Positions 56,809 to 64,000 of a stretch of 64,000 nucleotides of DNA are shown one piece after another. Each line of letters starts with the position of its first letter. The first letter of the stretch is position 1. The position numbers and the translations under genes were made by a program. The stretch comes from Burkholderiales bacterium (GTDB lineage Bacteria > Pseudomonadota > Gammaproteobacteria > Burkholderiales > Burkholderiaceae_C), in contig JACRNC010000006.1 of the NCBI GenBank assembly GCA_016219375.1, forward strand, positions 1-64,000. Direction: 5' to 3'. The notes beneath the pieces were generated by a model that was not told the DNA's origin, searched no databases, and worked only from the letters and a program-made list of their open reading frames with translations.

Positions 56809-57894
56809 TCAGCGATCCGGCTGGGCCAGCAAGGGCTGCGCCGCTGATCCGACCGCCAGCGCCCGGCGTCGCCCCACGCTCGGCGCAATGCCGAACCACC
56901 GCTTGTACGCCTGCGAGAAGCTGGAGAGGTCGCTGAAGCCCATGCGCTCGGCGATCTGGGTGAGGGACAGCGTTTCGTCGCCGAGCAGCTGGTTGGCCTT
57001 GTGGCCGCGCAGCTCGGCCAGCAGCGTCCGGTAGGACACGCCCTCGTCCTGCAGACGCCGCTTCAGCGTCCTGGCGCTGAGCCCCAGTGCGCGCGCGGCC
57101 TGCGGCAGATCCGGCGTCATGTGCAGGGGTGCCGCCGCCAGGTATTGGCGCAGCGAGTCGGCGGTGCCCAGGCGGGCGCGGCGCCGCTCCATCAGCTCCT
57201 CGCAGGCCCGCTCGCACATGGCCACCGTGACCGGGTTGGCCTGGGGCAGCCGCATGTCCAGGAGCCGGCGGTCGGCCGACAGGCTGTTGCGGCCGGCACC
57301 GAATTCAGGGCGGACCGCGCCGGTGCGCAGCAGGCCCTCGATCCAGCCCGGCCCGCGCTCGACCGTGTGCTGGAGGGTGAGCCGCGACAGGCTGAACGCC
57401 GGCCCCATCACCTCTTTCATCAAGCGGAAGGCGGCCGCCACATCGCGCTCGACCAGGAAGCGCTGCAAGGCAGGCTCGACGTCCGGGGCGTCGAAGGTCA
57501 CCGTGTACAGCTCGCCGTCCAGGCCGCCCGTGATGCGGCAGAAGGCGAAGGTGAGCGGGATGAAGCGCAGCGCCAGCGCCAGGGCGTCGCCGGCGGTCGC
57601 GCTGCTGACCACGCCCAGGCCCCACAGCCCATAGGACGCGAAGTTGTAGCGCAGGCCCACCTCCAGCCCCAGCCCGGGCTGCCTGCATGCGCGGATGAGG
57701 TTGTCCACCACGCGCAGCTCCTGGCTGGCCTCGAATTCGAGGGCCGGATCGTCCAGATCGGCGGCATGCAGGCGCGAGCCGGCCAGCAGCGGCGCGGCAT
57801 CCAGGCCGCGTTCTTTGGCGAACTCCAGCAGCAGGCGCACGCTCGCGGAGCTGCGCTTGAACGCCAGGGGGTTGGGTAAGGGCATCAAGGGCAT
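56809..57894 (-). CDS. AraC-family regulator divergent from monooxygenase
   Basis: The 361-aa regulator has an N-terminal PF12625-like ligand domain (about 30-210) and a C-terminal HTH pair (about 250-345, with LGLSARTLKRRLQDEG and ERMGFSDLSSFSQAYKRW). It resembles OruR-like regulators. It has alternative starts at 57885 and further up (57972). It reads away from the monooxygenase gene and probably activates it. Confidence 0.9.
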   Translation of the reverse strand: MPLMPLPNPLAFKRSSASVRLLLEFAKERGLDAAPLLAGSRLHAADLDDPALEFEASQELRVVDNLIRACRQPGLGLEVGLRYNFASYGLWGLGVVSSATAGDALALALRFIPLTFAFCRITGGLDGELYTVTFDAPDVEPALQRFLVERDVAAAFRLMKEVMGPAFSLSRLTLQHTVERGPGWIEGLLRTGAVRPEFGAGRNSLSADRRLLDMRLPQANPVTVAMCERACEELMERRRARLGTADSLRQYLAAAPLHMTPDLPQAARALGLSARTLKRRLQDEGVSYRTLLAELRGHKANQLLGDETLSLTQIAERMGFSDLSSFSQAYKRWFGIAPSVGRRRALAVGSAAQPLLAQPDR

Positions 57895-57957
57895 TCGCCG
57901 ACAGCGGTGGCCCAAAGGATAAAGCCTTTGTCCTGCACAAGCATTCGCGGCAGCGGA
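57891..57957. promoter_or_regulatory. Direct repeats in the AraC / monooxygenase gap
   Basis: GCATTCGCCGACAGCGG (57891-57907) and GCATTCGCGGCAGCGG (57941-57956) are near-identical direct repeats 50 bp apart. AraC-type proteins often bind such repeats. The first overlaps the assumed regulator start. Confidence 0.5.
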
Positions 57958-58019
57958 CGTCCTGCGCATCATCCCGCCCGCAGCAACAGCGTCACCTCGT
58001 GCCCGTGGAACCCCAGAAC

Positions 58020-59570
58020 ATGCAGCGCACCGGCTCAGCGGCCAGCCCGTCTTTTCACACCCTCATCATCGGCGCCGGATTCGCGGGCGTGGGGATGGCG
58101 ATCGCGCTGAAGAAGGCGGGCCTGGGCGACTTGCTGATCCTGGAGAAGCGCAGCGATGTCGGCGGCGTGTGGCGCGACAACACCTATCCGGGCGCGGCCT
58201 GCGATGTGCCGTCGCACCTGTACTCGTTCTCCTTCGAGCCCAACCCGGACTGGTCCCGGGTGTTCGCGCCGCAAGCCGAGATCCATCAATACCTGAAGCG
58301 CTGTGCCGAGAAGCACGGGCTGCTGCCCGCCATCCGCTTCGGCTGCGAAGTGGCGCAGGCCCGCTTCCTTGAAGAGCCGTCGCTCTGGGCCGTCACCCTG
58401 ACCAGTGGCCAGGTGCTGCACGCGCGTTTCGTGGTCACGGCCACGGGGCAGCTCAGCCGGCCGGTCTGTCCCGAGATCGAAGGCATGGACCGCTTCAAGG
58501 GCCGCGTCTTCCACTCGGCCCACTGGGACCACGGCTATGACGTCAAGGGCAAGCGCGTCGCGGTGATCGGCACGGGGGCCTCGGCCATCCAGTTCGTGCC
58601 CGCCATCGCCAGCCGGGTGAGCCAGCTGACGGTGTTCCAGCGCTCGGCCGCCTACATCCTGCCGCGCCCGGACGGCCCGTATGCCGCATGGCGCAAGGCC
58701 TTGTTCAGAAGGCTGCCCTGGACCATGAAGCTGCACCGGGCGCGCATCTATGCCCAGTACGAAGGCCGGGCGATCGGCTTCACTCGCATCAAGGCCCTGA
58801 TGGACGTGGCGGTGGGCCTGCCCTTCAAGGCCCTGCTGCGCCGGCAGGTGCAGGACCGTGCGCTGCGCGCGCAGCTGACGCCCGACTACCCGATCGGCTG
58901 CAAGCGCATCCTGCTGTCCAACGATTACCTGGCGACGATGGCCAGGCCCAACGTGAAGCTGGTCACCCAGGGCATACGCCGCATCACCGCCGATGGCATC
59001 GAGACGGTGGACGGGCAACACCATGCGGCCGACGCGATCGTCTACGGCACCGGCTTCGCAGCCACGGCATTCCTGGCGCCCATGACGATCACCGGGCGCG
59101 ACGGCCTGGAGCTCAATGAAGCGTGGCGCCAAGGCGCACAGGCCTACCTGGGCATGACGGTGCCGGGCTTTCCCAACTTCTTCATGCTCTATGGCCCCAA
59201 CACCAACCTGGGCCACAGCTCCATCATCTACATGCTGGAGAGCCAGATCGCGCATGTGCTGAGGTGCATGCAGGCCGCTCACCGGGCGGGCGCCAGCAGG
59301 GTGGAGGTGGACCACCAGCGCTACGCCCGCTTCAACGACACCGTGCAGGCGCGCCTGCGGGCCACCGTGTGGCAGGGCTGCAGGAGCTGGTACGTGGATG
59401 CCAACGGGCACAACAGCACCAACTGGCCGGGCTTCACCTTCGGCTACCGCTGGCTCACGCGGCATGGGTCGCTCAAGGCCTACCACTTCACCGGTCCCGG
59501 CCGCGGCGACGGGCCGCAGGCCAGGCCCGACCTCGCGGGCGACCCCCTGGCGCGGGCCATCGCGCGCTGA
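58020..59570 (+). CDS. Flavin monooxygenase, Baeyer-Villiger type
   Basis: The 516-aa enzyme has two nucleotide-binding loops (GAGFAG 18-23 for FAD, GTGASA 184-189 for NADPH) and the Baeyer-Villiger fingerprint FxGxxxHxxxWD (159-170). Family members use O2 and NADPH to turn ketones into esters or lactones, and some act on other groups. The substrate is unknown. The ATG at 58020 is chosen; a GTG at 57999 is possible. The esterase-like gene 41 bp downstream would hydrolyse the ester product. Confidence 0.9.
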   Translation: MQRTGSAASPSFHTLIIGAGFAGVGMAIALKKAGLGDLLILEKRSDVGGVWRDNTYPGAACDVPSHLYSFSFEPNPDWSRVFAPQAEIHQYLKRCAEKHGLLPAIRFGCEVAQARFLEEPSLWAVTLTSGQVLHARFVVTATGQLSRPVCPEIEGMDRFKGRVFHSAHWDHGYDVKGKRVAVIGTGASAIQFVPAIASRVSQLTVFQRSAAYILPRPDGPYAAWRKALFRRLPWTMKLHRARIYAQYEGRAIGFTRIKALMDVAVGLPFKALLRRQVQDRALRAQLTPDYPIGCKRILLSNDYLATMARPNVKLVTQGIRRITADGIETVDGQHHAADAIVYGTGFAATAFLAPMTITGRDGLELNEAWRQGAQAYLGMTVPGFPNFFMLYGPNTNLGHSSIIYMLESQIAHVLRCMQAAHRAGASRVEVDHQRYARFNDTVQARLRATVWQGCRSWYVDANGHNSTNWPGFTFGYRWLTRHGSLKAYHFTGPGRGDGPQARPDLAGDPLARAIAR

Positions 59571-59611
59571 CCCCACCTCACCTGCATCCCAAGACCTTCG
59601 GACCGCTGAAC

Positions 59612-60529
59612 GTGAACCTCCGCCGCTACCCCGATACCTCGCATGTGCGCGTGCGCGCCATCAAGTCCACCTTCACCGCAGAGGGCGCACTGTGCGCGGC
59701 CACCCTCCACGTGCCGGCGGACACGCTGCCCGATCAGCAGTTGCCCGCCATCCTCATGCTGGGCGGCTGGGGCAGCATCCAGATGGCCCTGACCTCGTCG
59801 TTCACCCATCGCTTCGTCGAGGCGGGCTTCGCGGTGATGGAGTTCGACTACCCGGGCTGGGGCGACAGCGGCGGCTTTCCGCGGCAGGGCATCAACCCCT
59901 GGCGGCGCACGCGCGTGGCGGACACGGCACTGGCCCACCTGAAAGCGCAGGCGATGGTAGCCGCCCATCAGATCACGCTGTGGGGCACGTCCTTCGGCGG
60001 CGGGCACGTGGTGGATCTGGCGGCCCAGCATCCCGAGCTGCAGGGCGCCATCATCCAGGTGCCCATGCTCGACGGTCTGGCGGCTACCCTGGCCACCCCG
60101 CTGGGGCGGCTGGTCAGGCTGATCGGCCTGGGCCTGCTCGACTGCGTCAAGCCCGGTGCGCCGATCTGCGTGCCGACCCTGGCCCGCGAAGGCGGGTTCG
60201 CCACCATGGACCGCGACGGTGGCTGGGATGCGATGGCCTCCGCACTGGCCGCCTACCCGGACCACAAGTACGACAACCGCGTGGCCGCGCGGTCCGTGCT
60301 ACCGCTGCCGCTGTATCGCCCGTGGCGGCGCCTGAAGGACGTGAAGATCCCCATGCTGATGATCGGCGCCACCGGTGACACCGTCGCCCCCTTCGTGTCC
60401 GACAAGGTGCGACGCGTCGGCAATCCGAACGTGCAGGTGATCGAGATCGACGCCAACCACTTCGATCCCTACTTCGACCCGCTGGTTCCGACGGTGCTGG
60501 CGCACCAGCTGGCGTTCCTGCGCCGGTGA
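59612..60529 (+). CDS. Alpha/beta hydrolase next to the monooxygenase
   Basis: The 305-aa hydrolase starts at a GTG (59612). The nucleophile elbow is GTSFGG (125-130, S127). The acid and base are probably D in GATGDTVAP and H in DANHFDPYF. It has a phrase FDYPGWGDSGGFPRQGI typical of the family. It is placed to hydrolyse esters formed by the preceding monooxygenase, though this is inferred from position. Confidence 0.86.
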   Translation: MNLRRYPDTSHVRVRAIKSTFTAEGALCAATLHVPADTLPDQQLPAILMLGGWGSIQMALTSSFTHRFVEAGFAVMEFDYPGWGDSGGFPRQGINPWRRTRVADTALAHLKAQAMVAAHQITLWGTSFGGGHVVDLAAQHPELQGAIIQVPMLDGLAATLATPLGRLVRLIGLGLLDCVKPGAPICVPTLAREGGFATMDRDGGWDAMASALAAYPDHKYDNRVAARSVLPLPLYRPWRRLKDVKIPMLMIGATGDTVAPFVSDKVRRVGNPNVQVIEIDANHFDPYFDPLVPTVLAHQLAFLRR

Positions 60530-60701
60530 CCCGGTGATGGGCCAGGGCGAGCAGGGGCCCGCGGGTGCGCGGCATGCCCCTGCTGGCCCTGCGCAGCGCG
60601 GTGCTGCCGACAATGGCCGCCAGACCCTTCGATCCGCAGACCCGACGCCCTGCGGGGCCGCATCGCGGCTGCCGTCCGCTTCGCTGTCTGTGCCGCCGCC
60701 C

Positions 60702-62210
60702 ATGTCTGCCACCGCCTTCACCTTCGACAACAGCTACGCCCGCGAGCTGCAGGGCTTCTACGTGCCCTGGAACCCGGCGCGCGTGCCGGCCCCGCAGCTG
60801 CTGTTCTTCAACCGCGAGCTGGCCGCCGAGCTGGGCCTGGACGCCGATGCGCTGGACGGCCCCGAGGGCGCGGCGGTCTTTGCCGGCAACACCGTGCCCG
60901 CGGGCGCTGCGCCGCTGGCCCAGGCCTATGCCGGCCACCAGTTCGGCCACTTCGCCGGCCGGCTGGGCGATGGCCGCGCCCTGCTGCTGGGCGAGGTGGT
61001 CGACCGCCACGGCCAGCGGCGCGACATCGCCTTCAAGGGCTCGGGGCCGACGCCGTTCTCGCGCGGCGGCGACGGCAAGGCCGCCGTGGGCCCGATGCTG
61101 CGCGAGGTGCTGATCGGCGAGGCCATGCACGCCCTGGGCATCCCCACCACCCGCGCGCTGGCCGTGGCCTCCACCGGCGAGCCGGTGTACCGCGAGGTGG
61201 AGCTGCCCGGCGCCGTGCTCACCCGCGTGGCGGCCAGCCATCTGCGCGTGGGCAGCTTCGAGTTCTTCGGCGCCCGGCGTGAGGCCGACGCGCTGCGCCG
61301 GCTGGCCGACTACGCCATCGCGCGGCATGACGCTGACCTGGCCGAGGCGCCCGATCGCCATCTCGGCCTGCTGCGTCGCGTGGCCCAGCGCCAGGCCCGG
61401 CTGATCGCGCAGTGGATGAACGCGGGCTTCATCCACGGCGTGATGAACACCGACAACATGACGATCTCCGGCGAGACGATCGACTACGGGCCCTGCGCGT
61501 TCATGGAGGCCCATGACCCGGCCGCGGTGTTCAGCGCCATCGACCGCGGCGGTCGCTATGCCTATGCCAACCAGCCGCTGATCGCGCGCTGGAACCTGGC
61601 CAGGCTGGCCGAGACGCTTATCCCGCTGATTGCGTCCGGCCTCGATGCGCCGGGCAGCGATGCAGCGATCCAGCAGGCCGTGGCCCAGGCCACTGCGGTG
61701 ATCGATGCCTTCCCCGGCTGGTATCAGGCCGCGCTGCTGCAAGGCCAGCGGGCCAAGCTGGGCCTGCAGCAGGCGCTGGACGACGAGGCTGATGCCGCGC
61801 TGGCGCAGGCCTGGCTGGATCTGCTGCACGCCCAGGGGGTGGACTACACGCTGGGCTGGCGGCGGCTGGCGGACGCGGCGCAGGGCCAGGAGGCGCCCTT
61901 GCGCGCGCTGTTCGGAGACCCGTCTGCGCTGGACGGCTGGCTGGCGCGCTGGCGCGAGCGCTGCGCGCAGGAGGACGCCGGGGATTCAGACCGCCCGGGC
62001 CGCATGCGCCGCGCCAACCCGTTTGTCATCCCGCGCAACCACCGGGTGGAAGAGGCGCTGGCCGCCGCGCACGACGGCGATCTGCAGCCCTTCCGCAGCC
62101 TGCTGGCCGCCGTGCGCCAGCCCTGGGACGAGACGCCGGAGCTGGCCCGATACGGCGAGCCGGCGCCGGCCGAGGTCACGGCCTGCTACCAGACCTTCTG
62201 CGGCACCTGA
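60702..62210 (+). CDS. selO: SelO family protein adenylyltransferase
   Basis: SelO (YdiU) is a kinase-fold enzyme that transfers AMP to protein Ser, Thr or Tyr, linked to redox control. The 502-aa protein has the ATP-site region LGDGRALLLGEV, K112 in FKGSGPTPFSR, GVMNTDN (D251, N252) and DYGP (261-264). The C-terminal CYQTFCGT keeps the paired cysteines thought to form a regulatory disulfide. The ATG at 60702 is taken over a longer open frame. Confidence 0.94.
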   Translation: MSATAFTFDNSYARELQGFYVPWNPARVPAPQLLFFNRELAAELGLDADALDGPEGAAVFAGNTVPAGAAPLAQAYAGHQFGHFAGRLGDGRALLLGEVVDRHGQRRDIAFKGSGPTPFSRGGDGKAAVGPMLREVLIGEAMHALGIPTTRALAVASTGEPVYREVELPGAVLTRVAASHLRVGSFEFFGARREADALRRLADYAIARHDADLAEAPDRHLGLLRRVAQRQARLIAQWMNAGFIHGVMNTDNMTISGETIDYGPCAFMEAHDPAAVFSAIDRGGRYAYANQPLIARWNLARLAETLIPLIASGLDAPGSDAAIQQAVAQATAVIDAFPGWYQAALLQGQRAKLGLQQALDDEADAALAQAWLDLLHAQGVDYTLGWRRLADAAQGQEAPLRALFGDPSALDGWLARWRERCAQEDAGDSDRPGRMRRANPFVIPRNHRVEEALAAAHDGDLQPFRSLLAAVRQPWDETPELARYGEPAPAEVTACYQTFCGT

Positions 62211-62310
62211 GGCGCTCAAAACGCACCGGCCATGCCGGCTCGGGCCGCTGGGACACGCCGGTTGCGTTCGCGCGGCGTCCTGAGGGCGCCAGGCGCGCGA
62301 GGCCGGCTGC

Positions 62311-63153
62311 TCAGTGCGACAGCAGCGTGGGCAGCGCCGGGCTGTGCAGCACATGGCGCGTGGCACCACCCAGCACGAAGTCGCGCAGTCGCGAGTGGCC
62401 GAAGGCGCCCATGACCAGCAGGTTCGCGCCGTGCTCGCCCGCATGCGCCTCGATCACCTGGCCCACCGGGCGGCTGGCCGAGTCCACCTCGTCGACCACC
62501 ACATTGAGGCCGTGGTGGCTCAAGTGGCGGGCGATGTCGCTGCCGCTGCGGTGCGCGGGCAGGGTCTTCTCGTTGCGCACGATGAGGACCCGCACCGTGC
62601 GCGCCTTTTCCAGCAGCGGCATGGCGTCACCCACGGCCCGCGCGGCAGCGGCGCTGAAGTCCCAGGCGATGACCACCGTGTCCAGCGCCAGCGGCCGCGT
62701 CACGTGCACAGGCAGCAGCAGAGCCGGGCGCCCGGTGCCAAAGATCACCCGCTCGGCCACGTACTGCTGGAAGGCATCGCCGTGGCCAAGCGGCACCAGC
62801 GTCATCGAGTGCAGCCGCGCGTGGTCGAGCAGCACGGTGTCGATCTGCGAGCTCATGCAGGCGTGGATGTGCGCGTCGAACGGCACGCCGGCACGCTCGG
62901 CTGCCGCGGTGAAGGCGGCGTTGAGCTCGCGCGCCGCGTCGGCGCTCTTGGCCCGCTCGGTGGCCGCCAGCGAGCCGAGGTCCAGCAGCGACGCCGCCAG
63001 CCCGCCGGCCACGTCTGGCACGTCAACCTGGAAGGTCAGCGCGGTCAGCCGCGCATCCAGCAGCCCGGCCAGCGCGATGGCCTGGTCCACGGCCACGACG
63101 GGCGTGCGTTCGGGGTAGCTGGTCAGGGCCAGCAGCAGGTCTCGATAGGCCAC
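62311..63153 (-). CDS. Universal stress protein with two Usp domains
   Basis: The 280-aa protein is a tandem Usp (UspA-like) with two alpha/beta domains (about 1-150 and 155-280). The second has the ATP-site pattern GAFGHSRLRDFVLGGATRH, the expected G-x2-G-x9-G-(S/T)-type loop. The role in stress survival is from the family. It lies downstream of the TlpA-like gene by 30 bp, probably in the same leftward transcript. Confidence 0.9.
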   Translation of the reverse strand: MAYRDLLLALTSYPERTPVVAVDQAIALAGLLDARLTALTFQVDVPDVAGGLAASLLDLGSLAATERAKSADAARELNAAFTAAAERAGVPFDAHIHACMSSQIDTVLLDHARLHSMTLVPLGHGDAFQQYVAERVIFGTGRPALLLPVHVTRPLALDTVVIAWDFSAAAARAVGDAMPLLEKARTVRVLIVRNEKTLPAHRSGSDIARHLSHHGLNVVVDEVDSASRPVGQVIEAHAGEHGANLLVMGAFGHSRLRDFVLGGATRHVLHSPALPTLLSH

Positions 63154-63183
63154 GAGCGGTCCTTGAAGGGGAGTGAGGGACGG

Positions 63184-63681
63184 TCAGGCGCCAAGCAGGC
63201 GCTCGACCAGTTGATTCAGCGCTGCGAAGTCCGGTTCCCCGACGTAGCGCTTGACGATCTGGCCGTCTTTGCCGATCAGGAAGGTGGTGGGCGTGAGCTT
63301 GATGTCGCCGAACTGTCGGGCCGCGTCGCCGCTGTGGTCCAGCGCCACCTTGAACGGCAGCTTGCGCGTCTGCACGAAGTTGGCGACGTAGGCCGGCGGG
63401 TCGTAGCTCATGGCCACGGCCACGGTCTCGTAGCCGCGCGGGGCGAAGCGCTGGTGGGTGGCGATGAGCCCCGGCATCTCCTTGACGCAGGTGGTGCAGC
63501 TCGTGGCCCAGAAGTTGACCAGCACCACTTTGCCGCGCAGCGAGGCCAGGTTGATGCGGCTGCCGTCGAGCAACGTCAGCTCGGCCGCAGGCGCGGGATC
63601 GCGTTGTTGCGTGGACAGGTACAGCCCGCCAGCGGCGGCGGCCAGCACGAGGGCGGCCAGTGCAATGCGCAGGGTCTTCAT
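63184..63681 (-). CDS. TlpA-like thioredoxin family protein
   Basis: The 165-aa protein has an N-terminal membrane anchor or signal (about 1-24) and a thioredoxin domain with WATSCTTC (C62-C65). The cis-Pro region is LTPTTFLIG. It may reduce exported proteins such as cytochrome c or serve as an oxidoreductase. It starts at the ATG at 63681; the frame continues upstream without similarity. It precedes the Usp gene on the same strand. Confidence 0.9.
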   Translation of the reverse strand: MKTLRIALAALVLAAAAGGLYLSTQQRDPAPAAELTLLDGSRINLASLRGKVVLVNFWATSCTTCVKEMPGLIATHQRFAPRGYETVAVAMSYDPPAYVANFVQTRKLPFKVALDHSGDAARQFGDIKLTPTTFLIGKDGQIVKRYVGEPDFAALNQLVERLLGA

Positions 63682-63830
63682 GGCAGCGGGGACAGCAGAC
63701 GGCGCCAGGCGGAAAGGCGCCCGGGTGCCGGCCATTATCCCGACGCCGGCCTCGCCGTGCGCGGCTGGGGGCAGCGGCGGGCCGCTATGCCGTGGTGTGG
63801 CCTGGCCCGTGAGGGCGCCGCCGCCGGCCG

Positions 63831-64000
63831 TCACATCACTCGCGTCAGCTCATAGACCAGGGCCGAGGGCAGCGAGGCGGCCAGCGCATCCCGCCCCACG
63901 CGGGCACAGCCGCTGGGGCTGACGCTGGAGATCTGGAAGGCGCTGCCTTCTTCCTCGACCTCGATGAAGACGAACTCCGGCACCTCGGCGCGGATGTCGT
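63831..64000 (-). CDS. Truncated CDS at the window edge
   Basis: A leftward open frame ends with the TGA at 63831-63833, and its start lies outside the window. The visible 55 codons give a C-terminal end with VPEFVFIEVEEEG and LAASLPSALVYELTRVM. It has the codon pattern of its neighbours, and no family is recognised. It lies about 150 bp upstream of the TlpA-like gene start. Confidence 0.55.
   Translation of the reverse strand, partial: DIRAEVPEFVFIEVEEEGSAFQISSVSPSGCARVGRDALAASLPSALVYELTRVM

Overview
The window is a high-GC stretch of a betaproteobacterial chromosome. Gene content and order point to Burkholderiales, probably the Leptothrix/Rubrivivax/Ideonella (Sphaerotilaceae) neighbourhood. 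Supporting signs are smg/DUF494, a DUF1631 protein, the fba-purC-purE-purK-sua5 gene order, a PEP-CTERM protein and very high GC at third codon positions. No phage, integrase, transposase, CRISPR array or tRNA was seen.

Layout. 1-850: the 3' end of a 23S rRNA, a 5S rRNA and the rrn terminator. 972-9608: smg, a DUF1631 protein, the Sec accessory genes secF-secD-yajC, ybeD, dacA and a small alpha/beta hydrolase. 9629-13090: a 2Fe-2S protein, a VanZ-like membrane protein and hemJ read leftward, and hemB reads rightward. The hemJ-hemB gap holds a convincing unannotated small RNA. 13237-18818: CorA, an HDOD/GAF signalling protein with a 7-bp repeat at its start, and the leftward set tsaB-rimI-udg. 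18868-25446: dacB, a SemiSWEET transporter, a degenerate GDSL lipoprotein, and sua5, purK and purE. 25768-34137: cnoX, a small clan-CD-like protein, purC, vapBC, a GST, fba, a DUF481 barrel and a phytase-like esterase. 34138-34546: a palindrome-rich, gene-free element. 34547-42698: pyk and pgk, with a lipid-type accessory block between them (alpha/beta hydrolase, AraC regulator, two tandem PF10118 metal proteins, orphan lipase chaperone). 42882-49952: azlCD, phoX with a candidate Pho box, a PEP-CTERM protein, a lipoprotein, a diguanylate cyclase and htpX. 50147-56770: def-fmt, the LysM protein, dprA, lipB and lipA. 56809-60529: an AraC regulator divergent from a Baeyer-Villiger-type monooxygenase and an esterase. 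60702-64000: selO, a universal stress protein, a TlpA-like thioredoxin and a truncated CDS at the edge.

How it fits together. Most genes are housekeeping: protein export, cell wall, haem, t6A, purines, glycolysis, lipoate and N-formylmethionine handling. The leftward backbone pgk-pyk-fba-purC-purE-purK-sua5 is interrupted by four accessory inserts, which hold most of the unusual genes. The strongest new candidates are the sRNA at 11689-11801 with an exposed anti-Shine-Dalgarno loop, the PF10118 pair with a 9-bp inverted-repeat operator, the standalone caspase-clan-like protein at 26782, the palindromic element near 34.2-34.5 kb, and the 7-bp repeat that sets the reading frame of the HDOD gene start.
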